Source of the DNA: an uncultured Eubacteriales bacterium
Lineage (GTDB): Bacteria > Bacillota > Clostridia > Lachnospirales > Lachnospiraceae
Length of the DNA stretch: 64,000 bases
Direction: 5' to 3'
Assembly: GCA_949294665.1 (NCBI GenBank)
Contig: CASFID010000048.1
Span: forward strand, 62,001 to 126,000
Position numbers and translations under genes: made by a program. Below the pieces are notes generated by a model. That model had not been told where the DNA came from. It saw nothing but the letters and a program-made list of their open reading frames with translations, and did not search any database. This document shows, one piece after another, positions 1 to 8,585 of the stretch (its first letter is position 1; every line of letters starts with the position of its first letter).

Positions 1-467
1 TCTTTCAGCGCGCTGTAAACTTTGCGGACCGTATATTCCAGAGTTTCCATATTTCGTTCTTCTTTTGAGATGATCTTCTCCCAGTCCCACTGATCGACAT
101 AGAGAGAATGGATATTGTCCGTATCCTCATCACGGCGTATGGCGCTCATATCCGTATAGAGTCCCTCACCTGAGTGAAAACCGTAATTTTTCAGGGCATA
201 ACGTTTCCACTTCGCAAGAGAGTGCACGATCTCAGCGGTAGCCTCGTCCTGTTCTCTGATCCCGAATGAAACAGGACGCTCAACGCCGTTCAGATTATCG
301 TTCATACCTGTTTCGGGGCGTACGAACAGCGGAGCGGAAACGCGTGTTAAATGGAGAGATTTGGCGAGAGCACGCTCGAAATGATCCTTTACTTCCTTAA
401 TGGCAACTTCTGTCTCGCGGATCGTGAGCGGAGAGGAGTAGCCTTCAGGTATCTTTAACTTTTCCAT
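1..467 (-). CDS. asnA: Aspartate-ammonia ligase (asparagine synthetase A), partial
   Basis: Cytosolic enzyme making asparagine from aspartate, ammonia and ATP; its fold resembles class II aminoacyl-tRNA synthetases. The first 155 residues are visible and the window edge cuts off the C-terminal half (the family is about 330-340 residues). I recognised it from the start [10 protein letters not shown], the stretch SFGIREQDE (67-75) and the family motif YVDQWDWEK (123-131). The ATG at 465-467 has a good AAAGGAG site 8 bases upstream. A plausible promoter lies at 511-539. No T-box motif is visible upstream. Identification is firm; nothing can be said of the C-terminal half. Confidence 0.95.
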   Translation of the reverse strand, partial: MEKLKIPEGYSSPLTIRETEVAIKEVKDHFERALAKSLHLTRVSAPLFVRPETGMNDNLNGVERPVSFGIREQDEATAEIVHSLAKWKRYALKNYGFHSGEGLYTDMSAIRRDEDTDNIHSLYVDQWDWEKIISKEERNMETLEYTVRKVYSALK

Positions 468-510
468 TGTCAAAACTCCTTTATATCCTTTGATCTTGAT
501 ATTCCATTCT

Positions 511-539
511 ATTTTAATTGCAGCAGGTAGAGAAGTCAA
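511..539 (-). promoter_or_regulatory. Promoter for asnA
   Basis: On the minus strand, TTGACT (534-539) and TAAAAT (511-516) are separated by exactly 17 bases. This places the start of transcription about 35-40 bases before the asnA start codon. Confidence 0.7.
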
Positions 540-632
540 CTGCAAAGGGGGAGGGCGGAACATGTGATGAACGTCCGAAATACATAATTAACAGAAAATT
601 ATATATAAATAAAAATAAAATCTAAAAATTAG

Positions 633-661
633 TTGACAAAATACGAATAAAGAGTTATTAT
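633..661 (+). promoter_or_regulatory. Strong sigma-A type promoter for a long leader
   Basis: TTGACA (633-638) and TATTAT (656-661) are spaced by 17 bases. Transcription would start near 668, about 400 bases before the first downstream coding sequence at 1070, so a long non-coding leader is made. Confidence 0.75.
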
Positions 662-663
662 AA

Positions 664-1009
664 TGTCAACAAATAAAACTGAAAGAAAGTTTTATCGAAC
701 CGGTTGAATATCATGACCGGGAGAGATGATCAGATATAGAGAAAGATCATAATGACGAGAAAGTTATGAGAGAAGCAAAATCTATATCAAAAGAAAGGTC
801 GTCAGGGAACCCGGATTCAACAGGAATCTAAGTAAAGGAGGTACGGACCACCGGGAACATAAGTTAAGCTATCGATCAAAAAGAAAGATAGAAAAAGAAA
901 GAGGTAAAAAAGAATGATAGAAATATCAGTATGAAAGTGGATGTTGATCAAAACAGATTGGTTGGCATCCACTTTCGCTGTGTAAACAGCAGGTCTGCAT
1001 CTTGTCAAC
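664..1009 (+). ncRNA. Candidate structured RNA or long leader upstream of a WYL regulator
   Basis: No convincing gene lies here. Several complementary segments can form one compact fold: 700-709 with 815-824 (9 of 10 pairs); 717-721 with 810-814; 733-740 with 781-788 (8 perfect pairs); hairpin 747-752/764-769; and its loop 753-758 with 799-804, a 6-pair pseudoknot. Further on are an 11-pair stem 933-943/966-976 and a GCTGT/ACAGC hairpin at 977-990 closed by a GTAA loop. There is no T-run after these stems, so an intrinsic terminator is not evident. A second CCGGG at 851-855 could compete for 810-814. I could not assign it to a known class; large Firmicutes RNAs such as the raiA motif are candidates to test. 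Confidence 0.55.
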
Positions 1010-1069
1010 ATGAGAGAAGATTGATAGAATAAACGGGAGAATATATCAGATGCGGAGACAGAAAGACAG

Positions 1070-2065
1070 ATGGCAAAAAGCAGAAACCAGAAAGCAAAAA
1101 TACTATATCTGATGGAATTACTGCAGGAGCAGACAGATGAAGAGCATCCTCTCCCGCGCAGGAGTCTGGAGGAGAAGCTGTCCGATATAGGTATACATAC
1201 AGAGCGGAAGAGTCTGTATAATGATATAGAGACTCTTAAGAATTTCGGCTTTGATATTGCCTACCGGAAGGAACAGCCGGAGGGCTATTATCTTGCAGAG
1301 AGAGACTTTGAACTTCCGGAACTGAAGCTTCTTGTAGACGCGGTACAGTCCTCGCGGTTTATCACTCAGAAAAAGTCCGACAGCCTGATCCGCAAGATTG
1401 AGAAGCTTACAAGCAGATACGAGGCGCGCCAGCTCCAGCGCCAGGTGGTAGTAGCAGACCGCATTAAGGCGATGAATGAGAGTATTTATTATAATGTGGA
1501 CAAGCTGCATTCAGCCATCGGCTTGGATGAGCAGATCACATTTCAATATTTTGAGTGGACAGTCTCAAAAGAACTTAGACTGAAAAAGGGAGGGGAAATT
1601 TATCAGGTAAGTCCGTGGGCGCTGACCTGGGATAACGAGAACTATTATCTGATCGGATATGATATGAACGCGCAGTGTATCAAACATTTTAGAGTGGATA
1701 AGATGCTGCGCATTGAGCTTTCAGGGAGAAAAAGGGCCGGCCGGGAGGCATTTGCCAGGTTTGATCTGGCACAGTATACGAAAAGGACCTTCGGGATGTT
1801 CGGCGGAGATGAGGAGACGGTCCGCATCCGTTTCCACAATAAGTTTGTCGGTGTAGTGATCGACCGGTTTGGGAAAGATGTTCCTCTCAGACCGGATGGG
1901 GAGACACACTTCATAGCTCGCGTCCAGGTGGCGGTCAGCGAACAGTTCTTCGGCTGGATGACCGGACTGGGGAGAGACGCACAGATCCTGTCGCCTTCAG
2001 CTGTTGTCGAAGCGTACAGGAGACTGCTCGAAGATCTGGGGAATATATACAAAGAAAATGAATAA
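1070..2065 (+). CDS. HTH and WYL domain transcriptional regulator
   Basis: 331 residues. The N-terminus (about 1-75) is a winged-helix DNA-binding domain with the pattern ERKSLYNDIETLKNFGFDI typical of WYL regulators. A WYL domain follows at about 140-215 (NYYLIGYD, then HFRVDKM), then a C-terminal WCX-like region. WYL domains are thought to sense small ligands or nucleic-acid ends. The ATG at 1070 follows a modest GGAGA site. It lies downstream of the long structured leader, which may control it. The target genes are unknown; the adjacent membrane gene at 2084 is probably cotranscribed (18-base gap). Confidence 0.85.
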   Translation: MAKSRNQKAKILYLMELLQEQTDEEHPLPRRSLEEKLSDIGIHTERKSLYNDIETLKNFGFDIAYRKEQPEGYYLAERDFELPELKLLVDAVQSSRFITQKKSDSLIRKIEKLTSRYEARQLQRQVVVADRIKAMNESIYYNVDKLHSAIGLDEQITFQYFEWTVSKELRLKKGGEIYQVSPWALTWDNENYYLIGYDMNAQCIKHFRVDKMLRIELSGRKRAGREAFARFDLAQYTKRTFGMFGGDEETVRIRFHNKFVGVVIDRFGKDVPLRPDGETHFIARVQVAVSEQFFGWMTGLGRDAQILSPSAVVEAYRRLLEDLGNIYKENE

Positions 2066-2083
2066 GGGGACAGGTGCAGAAAA

Positions 2084-2872
2084 ATGAATTTAAACGAGAT
2101 TTATAGCGAAATAAGTAGTTTTAACCTTGGAGAGGCGATCCGGGAGATCGGCCGGGACAGTCATGTGCTGACGCAGACAGAGATCATTACGTTGTCGGTT
2201 ACTGCAGCAGTGGGACTCTTGCTGTGTCTCTTCGGATGGAAGATCATACGTCTGTGGGCGGCGCTTGCGGGGTTTGCTCTGGGGGCCGCAGTGGGGGCTG
2301 CGGTTGCCGCAGCGGCAGGATCAGGCGGAAGTACGGTGCTGATCGCAGGACTTATCTCAGGCCTGATACTTGCGGTCCTGGGAGCCGTGCTCTATCGGGC
2401 CGGCATTTTTCTGACAGTATTTACTGCGGTGAGCAGCTTCTGTGTTGGCGTGATAAATCCCGGAGACTGGATATCTGTGGGGATCTGTCTGGCTGTCGGC
2501 CTCGTGGCGGCCATCCTGGCCGTCCGTTTTGCCTCGGTGCTTACAATATTTGTTACTACGGTGTACGGGGCGTCTGTTGCGGGGACTGCGGTATATCATC
2601 TGCTTCCGGTGACGGGCGGGATCATTCATATCGGCCTGTGCGCTGTTATCGGAATCATCGGGCTGCTCGTTCAGCTTCTTCTGGAATCAAGAAGGCAGAA
2701 AAAGAAGAGCCTTGAGAAAGCGGCCGAGATCCGCGAAGAGAGTTCGACAGCATACGAGGTGGAGCGCGCCCGCGCCGTGATGGAAGATCTGGACAGGATC
2801 CCACAGGAAGACGCGGAGAATGGCGCACGGAGTGAGGCCGACGGAGAATCGGAGGACAGCGTACAGAAATAA
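2084..2872 (+). CDS. Polytopic membrane protein, DUF4203/TM7S3-TM198-like
   Basis: 262 residues with about seven hydrophobic segments (roughly 33-51, 54-78, 84-104, 106-125, 128-147, 150-172, 178-200). The middle helices are rich in Gly and Ala. A charged tail (201-262, many Glu, Arg and Lys) is probably cytosolic. Composition and layout resemble the DUF4203 (TM7S3/TM198-like) family, whose function is unknown. It begins 18 bases after the WYL regulator and is probably in its transcript. Membrane assignment is firm; the family call is tentative. Confidence 0.65.
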   Translation: MNLNEIYSEISSFNLGEAIREIGRDSHVLTQTEIITLSVTAAVGLLLCLFGWKIIRLWAALAGFALGAAVGAAVAAAAGSGGSTVLIAGLISGLILAVLGAVLYRAGIFLTVFTAVSSFCVGVINPGDWISVGICLAVGLVAAILAVRFASVLTIFVTTVYGASVAGTAVYHLLPVTGGIIHIGLCAVIGIIGLLVQLLLESRRQKKKSLEKAAEIREESSTAYEVERARAVMEDLDRIPQEDAENGARSEADGESEDSVQK

Positions 2873-2974
2873 AAGAAAATCAAGAGAAGAGTCCGTTTTA
2901 TGGCACACCTGATCTGATAAGATATGTCCATGAGAAAAATATAGGATAATCTTTAAAAGAAAGGTGTGTTTTCC

Positions 2975-3154
2975 ATGTATATTAAAAGATCTGTACTGGC
3001 TATGCTCACAGCGTTCACGGGAGTAGTCGTCCTGTTGGTGCTGACCGTTTTATTCTGCTTTACGCAGACACAGATCCCGACAGCCGTATATGCGGCGGGA
3101 TGGTTCGGATGTCTTGGAGCGATGCTGGCTGTCGTCACCAAAATCTACCGCTAA
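2975..3154 (+). CDS. Small two-helix membrane protein
   Basis: 59 residues, unrecognised. Two hydrophobic segments (about 7-29 and 37-53) are separated by a short polar turn (TQTQIP), and the protein ends in a basic KIYR. I place the start at ATG 2975, preceded by GAAAGG about 10 bases upstream; a GTG at 2966 lies too close to that site. The good ribosome site and the clean two-helix pattern support a real gene. No function can be given. Confidence 0.5.
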   Translation: MYIKRSVLAMLTAFTGVVVLLVLTVLFCFTQTQIPTAVYAAGWFGCLGAMLAVVTKIYR

Positions 3155-3177
3155 AGTGAAAAGTACGTGTCCATATG

Positions 3178-3207
3178 TTGTCATTATGTGACTGAATGAT
3201 GTATAAT
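3178..3207 (+). promoter_or_regulatory. Promoter for the PHP-domain gene
   Basis: TTGTCA (3178-3183) and a perfect TATAAT (3202-3207) with an 18-base spacer lie about 65 bases upstream of the ATG at 3274. Confidence 0.65.
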
Positions 3208-3273
3208 TAATTCAGAAATAAGAAACATTATCAGGTAGCATAGCTAAAACAACAGGAAAAAGGGGGCTTTTGC

Positions 3274-4089
3274 ATGAAGATCGATATGCACTGCCACGTA
3301 AAAGAAGGTTCGATCGACAGCAAGGTCGGGCTGGACGAATATATAACGACACTTAAGAAACACGGATTTCAGGGAATGGTCATCACAGACCATGATACGT
3401 ATAACGGATACCGATATTGGAAAGAGCATATAAAAGGGAAAAAGCATACGGATTTTGTCGTTCTCAAGGGGATAGAGTATGATACGCGCGACGCGGGCCA
3501 TATTCTCGTCATTATGCCGGAAGGAGTAAAGATGAGACTGCTCGAGATGCGGGGAATGCCGCTGGCACTCCTTATCGACCTTGTACACAGGAACGGCGGT
3601 GTGTTAGGGCCGGCTCACCCGTGCGGGGAGAAGTATATGAGCTTTACCAATGCGAGACGCTATTATCTGTCCCCGGAGATCATAAAGCGATTTGATTTTA
3701 TAGAGACATTCAACAGCTGTGAATCCGCTGAGTCCAATGCCGGTGCGGAAAAACTTGCGAAAAAGTACGGAAAGGTCACGACAGGGGGAAGTGATTCCCA
3801 CAAGCCGGACTGTGTGGGGAGGGGATATACAATATTGCCGGAACCGGTGACATGCGAGACAGAGCTCATCTCCCTGATCCACAAGAAGACCGTGCTGAAA
3901 GCCGGCGGCACTTTCTATGAGAAGACGACGAAAGAAAAGATCGGAAAGATCAACAAACTGCTTGTATATTCGTTCTGGATATATAACAAGAGCGGAGAGC
4001 TGATAAAACGCCGCGGACGGAATAAGAAAATGGAAGAAGAGAATCCTTTTGATCCGATCGATCCGATCGAACTGTATTATCATTCGTAA
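3274..4089 (+). CDS. PHP-domain metal-dependent phosphoesterase
   Basis: 271 residues. PHP metal ligands are visible: the H-x-H pair in MHCH (His6, His8), Asp39-His40 in TDHD, Glu68 in GIEYD, His115 in AHP, and DSH near residue 174. Stand-alone PHP proteins of this kind hydrolyse phosphate esters such as nucleoside or oligonucleotide phosphates; the substrate here is unknown. It has its own promoter and is followed by a bidirectional hairpin terminator, so it is probably monocistronic. The C-terminal 60 residues are basic, then acidic, and match no motif I know. Confidence 0.85.
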   Translation: MKIDMHCHVKEGSIDSKVGLDEYITTLKKHGFQGMVITDHDTYNGYRYWKEHIKGKKHTDFVVLKGIEYDTRDAGHILVIMPEGVKMRLLEMRGMPLALLIDLVHRNGGVLGPAHPCGEKYMSFTNARRYYLSPEIIKRFDFIETFNSCESAESNAGAEKLAKKYGKVTTGGSDSHKPDCVGRGYTILPEPVTCETELISLIHKKTVLKAGGTFYEKTTKEKIGKINKLLVYSFWIYNKSGELIKRRGRNKKMEEENPFDPIDPIELYYHS

Positions 4090-4094
4090 TGACA

Positions 4095-4136
4095 AAGCTG
4101 CCTGTCAGTTATCTGAGTAACTGATAGACAGCTTTT
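4095..4136. terminator. Bidirectional terminator between convergent genes
   Basis: A long inverted repeat, AAAGCTGCCTGTCAGTTA (4094-4111) with its near-complement at 4118-4135, ends in TTTT on the plus strand. The stop codon of the minus-strand gene (4109-4111) lies inside the stem. Confidence 0.8.
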
Positions 4137-4456
4137 CCATTTTCTCTTATCTCGGTTATCATTTTCTGTCTGACCATGTATGGAAGGATCGACTCGAGGA
4201 ACTTCCCGGCGTCGGTCACTCCTATCTGTTCCTTGCTGAAAGGCTGCCTGGCAGTCAGGTTTTCTACGAAAGGCTCCAGATCTTTGGCGCTTAAAGGTCC
4301 CTTTTTCTTCAGAGCTTTTTTCACTGCGGACACGCCTTTGGCGCTCAGCATATTGGCAAGATCTCTCTGCTGGCGCATGGAACGCCATAGCCCCCAGCCG
4401 TAGATAATCATGGTGGCAAGTGCGAAAAGGAGGACATAAGGGATGTATCTGAGCAT
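4109..4456 (-). CDS. Membrane-anchored small protein, possible winged-helix fold
   Basis: 115 residues, unrecognised. There is one N-terminal membrane helix (about 5-24), a short basic linker, then a soluble region with a helix-rich pattern ending in a beta-hairpin-like stretch (MITEIRENGKAVYQLL), which resembles a winged-helix wing. The start codon overlaps the stop of the upstream PqqD-like gene (TAATG), so the two are translationally coupled and probably act together. The stop lies inside the shared terminator hairpin. Function unknown. Confidence 0.6.
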   Translation of the reverse strand: MLRYIPYVLLFALATMIIYGWGLWRSMRQQRDLANMLSAKGVSAVKKALKKKGPLSAKDLEPFVENLTARQPFSKEQIGVTDAGKFLESILPYMVRQKMITEIRENGKAVYQLLR

Positions 4457-4809
4457 TATTTTATTTTCTCTCCTTTCCAGTGGATCAGACGGTTGTCGTG
4501 AAGGATTTCAAGGAACTTGATCAGCCTTGAAAGGGATTTCTCCATCTTTGGGAATTCTGCGTCCAGTTCTTTGGAGAGCTGGTGTACGTCTTTGGCGTTA
4601 TCGATGGCAAGCCATACGAAACTGCCGTAATTATCCAGCTTCACGTCGCTGACACGCGGGCGGTGGAAAAATTTCTGCGCGATCCTGTGGTAGAATCCCT
4701 TCCACTCAATAAATACTGTCACCTTCCCGTTTTCGTCGGATTCGTATTCGATATCCGGATTCTTTACCGGAATATAATCAAGATAGTTGTCTGCATTCTT
4801 TTTCATCAT
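4456..4809 (-). CDS. PqqD-like protein
   Basis: 117 residues. The central part (about 55-110) has the PqqD pattern: KLDNYGSFVWLAIDN, then HQLSKEL, then RLIKFLEILHDNRLIHW. PqqD domains bind precursor peptides and hand them to radical SAM enzymes. No precursor peptide or radical SAM gene is nearby, so this is an orphan, and many Firmicutes carry such orphans. The N-terminal 45 residues are less familiar. An AGGAGG site lies about 15 bases before the first ATG; the second ATG, one codon later, is equally possible. It is coupled to the membrane protein gene downstream. Confidence 0.7.
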   Translation of the reverse strand: MMKKNADNYLDYIPVKNPDIEYESDENGKVTVFIEWKGFYHRIAQKFFHRPRVSDVKLDNYGSFVWLAIDNAKDVHQLSKELDAEFPKMEKSLSRLIKFLEILHDNRLIHWKGEKIK

Positions 4810-4840
4810 AATTTAAAGAGATCTCCTCCTGGTAGATCAT

Positions 4841-4869
4841 AACATAACACAGAAAGAAACAGCCTGCAA
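4841..4869 (-). promoter_or_regulatory. Possible promoter for the PqqD-like operon
   Basis: On the minus strand TTGCAG (4864-4869) and TATGTT (4841-4846) are 17 bases apart. The -35 element overlaps the terminator hairpin of the upstream transporter gene. Confidence 0.45.
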
Positions 4870-4880
4870 GAGGCAGGCTG
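4852..4880 (-). terminator. Intrinsic terminator of the OPT transporter
   Basis: An 8-base stem (4860-4867 with 4873-4880) has a 5-base loop. On the minus strand it is followed by TTTCTTTC. Confidence 0.8.
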
Positions 4881-4899
4881 CATCTTCTGTCATTATAGC

Positions 4900-6798
4900 T
4901 TATTTTTTATCCTTCTTCATGCATCTTGTATAGAGGAAAGCAAGGAGTGCGACGAAGATGATAAGGCTGCACCACTGCGGCAGACCGGATTTAAGCTGAA
5001 TTACTTTATCCGCCTCTACGACTGCAAGGACTGCAAGCACAATACCGATGATACCCTCGCCGGCGATAAGACCGGATGTAAAGAGGATTCCTCTGTCCAC
5101 ACGTTCTTTTTTCTCCTCGTCTGTGCCTTTGATCTTCTCAACAATGAAACGCATAATACCGCCGGCCATAATACCTGCGCTTAAGCTGAACGGCAGATAC
5201 ATACCGACTGCGAACGGCATAACCGGAATCTGGAGGATTTCGATAACGATTGCGATGAATACCCCGATGAAAATAAGCGCCCACGGAAGCTCTGCGTTCA
5301 TAATACCTTCGACAAGCATCTTCATCATGGTAGCCTGTGCCGCCGGAAGCTCCTCGGAGCCGTACTGCCATGCGGCATTCAGCAGATAGAGCACGCCGCC
5401 GATTGCCGCTGCGGATACAACGACACCGATCATCTCACCAAGCTGCTGTTTCTTCGGCGTAGCGCCTACGATGAAACCTGTCTTCAGGTCCTGGGATGTA
5501 TCGCCTGCAATTGCAGCGATGATACAGATTACGCCGCCGATCGCGATGGCGCCTACCATGCCGGTCGTACCCGTTGTTCCCGTTACTTTCAGAAGAAGCG
5601 TAGCGATCAGCAGGGTGGCGATGGCCATACCGGATACCGGGTTGTTGGATGAGCCGATGAGACCGACCATACGTGAGGACACGGATGCAAAGAAGAATCC
5701 GAAGATCACGATGATCAGTGAGCCGATCGGACTTACCGGGAATGTCGGGATAATCCAGATCAGGATGACGATCGCAACGATAACGACAAGGAGCGCCGGC
5801 ATCGGGAGATCCTGCTGTGTGCGGAGCGTATTGCTCTGTACATGTTTCCGGCTCATGCTGGACATTGCCTGTCTGAATGTGCGGACGATCAGCGGGAACG
5901 TCTTGATCAGGCTGATGATACCGCCGGCCGCTACAGCTCCGGCTCCGATGTATTTGATATAGTTACTCCACAGAAGGGACGGTCCTCCGCCCTCCATTGT
6001 CAGCATTCGGGTGATGCTTACCTCGCCCGGAAAGATTGTCGCATCCCCGCCGAACAGTGCGATTGCCGGCATAAGCACGAACCAGCTCAGGGTGCCGCCG
6101 GCCAGCATATAGCTGGAAATCTTCGGTCCGCAGATGAAGCCCACTCCTGCAAGGGACGGGAGCACCTGGATTCCGATCTGGGATCCTGCATAGCTCTTGA
6201 AAGCATATCCGATCTCACTGGGGAACACCTTAAATCCATCTGCGACAAATTTGTAAACAGCAGCGATACCGAGTCCTGCAAACACAGTGCCGGCTTTCGA
6301 GCCGCCTTCTTCTCCTGCGAGAAGGACTTCAGCGCATGCGGTTCCTTCCGGGAACGGCAGTGTTCCATGCTCCTCTACGATCAGAGCCTGACGCAGTGGC
6401 ACCATGAAGCAGACGCCGAGGATACCGCCGAATAATGCGATGAAGAAGATTGTCACGATGCTCGGAAATTCAATCTTCCCCTCCTCTGCCCAGAGGAAAA
6501 GCGCAGGAAGCGTGAAAATTGCTCCTGCCGCCAGAGACTCACCGGCAGAGCCGATTGTCTGTACGAGGTTATTCTCAAGGATAGAATCCCTGCGCATGAT
6601 TACGCGGATGATGCCCATAGAAATAACTGCCGCCGGGATAGACGCGGATACGGTCATACCGACAATCAGTCCGATGTATGCATTGGCAGCGCCAAACACA
6701 ACCGCAAGGATGATACCGATGAGAACAGAAGTTACCGTAAACTCCGGAACGACCCTGTCCGCGGGAATATACGGTTTGAACTCATTTTTGTTTTCCAT
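4900..6798 (-). CDS. OPT family oligopeptide transporter
   Basis: 632 residues with about 14-16 membrane helices. The N-terminal region (PEFTVTSVLIGIILAVVFG, then NAYIGLIVGMTVSASIPAAV) and the later NPVSGMAIATL and GDTSQDLKTGFIVGATPKKQQ motifs are typical of bacterial OPT proteins. These import peptides or peptide-like metal chelates, driven by the proton gradient. The start ATG (6796-6798) has a good AAAGGAA-type site. It appears monocistronic, with its own terminator. The natural substrate cannot be told from sequence. Confidence 0.92.
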   Translation of the reverse strand: MENKNEFKPYIPADRVVPEFTVTSVLIGIILAVVFGAANAYIGLIVGMTVSASIPAAVISMGIIRVIMRRDSILENNLVQTIGSAGESLAAGAIFTLPALFLWAEEGKIEFPSIVTIFFIALFGGILGVCFMVPLRQALIVEEHGTLPFPEGTACAEVLLAGEEGGSKAGTVFAGLGIAAVYKFVADGFKVFPSEIGYAFKSYAGSQIGIQVLPSLAGVGFICGPKISSYMLAGGTLSWFVLMPAIALFGGDATIFPGEVSITRMLTMEGGGPSLLWSNYIKYIGAGAVAAGGIISLIKTFPLIVRTFRQAMSSMSRKHVQSNTLRTQQDLPMPALLVVIVAIVILIWIIPTFPVSPIGSLIIVIFGFFFASVSSRMVGLIGSSNNPVSGMAIATLLIATLLLKVTGTTGTTGMVGAIAIGGVICIIAAIAGDTSQDLKTGFIVGATPKKQQLGEMIGVVVSAAAIGGVLYLLNAAWQYGSEELPAAQATMMKMLVEGIMNAELPWALIFIGVFIAIVIEILQIPVMPFAVGMYLPFSLSAGIMAGGIMRFIVEKIKGTDEEKKERVDRGILFTSGLIAGEGIIGIVLAVLAVVEADKVIQLKSGLPQWCSLIIFVALLAFLYTRCMKKDKK

Positions 6799-6852
6799 GT
6801 TACTTACATTCCTTTCTAGATTTTAACGACTTCTTAACGCAGAGTCCAGAAT

Positions 6853-6861
6853 ATTATAGCA
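6853..6861 (-). promoter_or_regulatory. Extended -10 promoter for the OPT gene
   Basis: The minus strand reads TGCTATAAT, an extended -10 element, about 55 bases upstream of the start codon. No good -35 is seen, as is usual for this class. Confidence 0.5.
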
Positions 6862-7025
6862 CTTGACCATGGTAAAGGAAAGAACTATTTTTTTATTTTT
6901 GGACATAAAATACATTTTGTGACACTATTTATCATGACAAATCGACAACTTTCTGATATTCTAGATTTGAATTTGGAAAGAGCAGTTTTTTTAAGTGCAA
7001 AAGAAAGAAATGGAGGGGATGTCTA

Positions 7026-8363
7026 TTGATCGACCAAATGAAAGTCCTGAAAAATTGTTCTATTATTGTCAGTGCCGCTATGGTACTTTACGCGTTGTGC
7101 TATTTACTTTCCGGCAACTGGCCACTGGTGGTTGCGCTTATACTAATGGGCGCTGTGCTGTTGATTCCGTGCCGCTTTATGGCGCGTCCCGACACTATCA
7201 AAGGACTGAGTATATTTATGATAGTGTGGATCGATGTTATTATTTTTGTAGCGCAGATATTTTCCGGAGAACTGGCCCCGGGTGCGGCGTTGTACGCCTG
7301 TTCTATCGCCATGTCGGCCCTGTTTCTGTCTCGTCCTCTGGTGAGACTTTGCTGTATATGCAGTGTAATTCTGTTCATTGCTGAGTGTGCGGTCCTCAGT
7401 ATCATGAATAACCGGTTGATAGAGGAGCCTATGGTTTTGGGCGAGTGCCTGCTGGCAATCCTTGTGGCATATATTTTACTGGACCAGGCTGTGAAGAACA
7501 GCATATTCTATATTACTGAGGCAAATGATCAGGAAAAGACATCGTCTCGTCTTCTGGGCGAGTTGGATAAAAAGCAGAAGCAAAATGAGCAGGTACTTGG
7601 CGATCAGCAGCAACTGTTAAAGCAGATCGCTCAGATAGCGACTCATATTTCCGGAGAGGCAAGAAGTCTTGCCGACCAGTCTGACAGTCTGGCCAGCGGT
7701 TCTACCAGTCAGGCGGCTTCTCTTACTAATGTATCGAATGCTGTCGAAGAGATATACCGTCAGATTTCAGATACAGCCGATCAGGCAGCTGAAGTCCGGA
7801 ATGCGTCGGAAACTATGCGACGCCATGCCGGCGACGGCGATGCTCAGATGCAGGAACTGTTAAGTTCCATTGCCGATATCGAGTCCAGTGTGCAGTCTAT
7901 TGAATCTACGATCAATTCCATCCAGTCACTGGCATTCCAGACTAATATCCTGGCACTCAACGCCTCCGTAGAGGCTGCCCGTGCCGGAGTGAGCGGAAAA
8001 GGATTTGCGGTGGTGGCAGAGGAAGTCCGGACTCTGGCCGGACACAGCAGTGAAGCAGCCCAGAATATTATGCAGGTGCTGAATCGCTGTCGCGAGGCCG
8101 TGAACCAGGGCAGCAGTGTGGCTACAAAAACTTCCGCAGCTATGGAACGGATCAAAGAGAGTGTGGAGGAAGTGGCTTCCCAGTCCATCCGTATCTCTGA
8201 GCGGACAGAATCCCAGATGAACTCGGTGAACAGTATCAAAGACGATCTGGGAGTGGTTTCGGGGATTGTCCAGTCCAATGCTGCAGCGTCGCAGGAGTGT
8301 TCGGCGATGGTCCGTGAACTTTCCGAACAGGCTCACAAACTGGATGATTTGAGCAAGGTGTAA
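7026..8363 (+). CDS. Methyl-accepting chemotaxis-like membrane receptor
   Basis: 445 residues. The N-terminal third has five or six hydrophobic segments (about 12-160) rather than the usual two helices with an external sensor. The cytoplasmic part is a chemoreceptor signalling domain with coiled coils and the conserved hairpin tip LAFQTNILALNASVEAARAG followed by GKGFAVVAEEVRTLA. I chose the TTG at 7026 because GGAGGGG ends 7 bases before it; ATG 7038 is an alternative. Such multi-helix receptors may sense signals in the membrane. No flagellar or che genes are in the window, so the output partner is unknown. Confidence 0.88.
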   Translation: MIDQMKVLKNCSIIVSAAMVLYALCYLLSGNWPLVVALILMGAVLLIPCRFMARPDTIKGLSIFMIVWIDVIIFVAQIFSGELAPGAALYACSIAMSALFLSRPLVRLCCICSVILFIAECAVLSIMNNRLIEEPMVLGECLLAILVAYILLDQAVKNSIFYITEANDQEKTSSRLLGELDKKQKQNEQVLGDQQQLLKQIAQIATHISGEARSLADQSDSLASGSTSQAASLTNVSNAVEEIYRQISDTADQAAEVRNASETMRRHAGDGDAQMQELLSSIADIESSVQSIESTINSIQSLAFQTNILALNASVEAARAGVSGKGFAVVAEEVRTLAGHSSEAAQNIMQVLNRCREAVNQGSSVATKTSAAMERIKESVEEVASQSIRISERTESQMNSVNSIKDDLGVVSGIVQSNAAASQECSAMVRELSEQAHKLDDLSKV

Positions 8364-8419
8364 TGTATGACCGCCATATTTGTTATGTGGTACGGAAAAC
8401 ACAATATGACATTTGCTTT

Positions 8420-8455
8420 AAAAAGGGGAACGGTTGCCGCACCATTCTCCTTTTT
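8420..8455 (+). terminator. Terminator after the receptor gene
   Basis: AAAAAGGGGAA (8420-8430) pairs with TTCTCCTTTTT (8445-8455), with one G-T pair, and ends in a T-run. Confidence 0.75.
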
Positions 8456-8585
8456 CCCTTTTACACGCACTGCATCTGCTGTGGATAACAAGGAGAGCTG
8501 TTACCGTGACAGCAATCCTTTCCGAATTCCCGGTGCCATTTTTTCTGAAAATATGTTACACTTTTAGTTGCAGGAGGGATTTGTT

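Noticed and set aside
817-1011. 64-codon minus-strand reading frame inside the structured leader
   Set aside because: No ribosome site, biased composition from an A-rich plus strand, and it overlaps the paired segments of the candidate RNA.
1070-1070. The WYL leader as a T-box or CRISPR-linked element
   Set aside because: No T-box sequence (GGTGGTACCGCG type) and no repeats, spacers or cas genes nearby.
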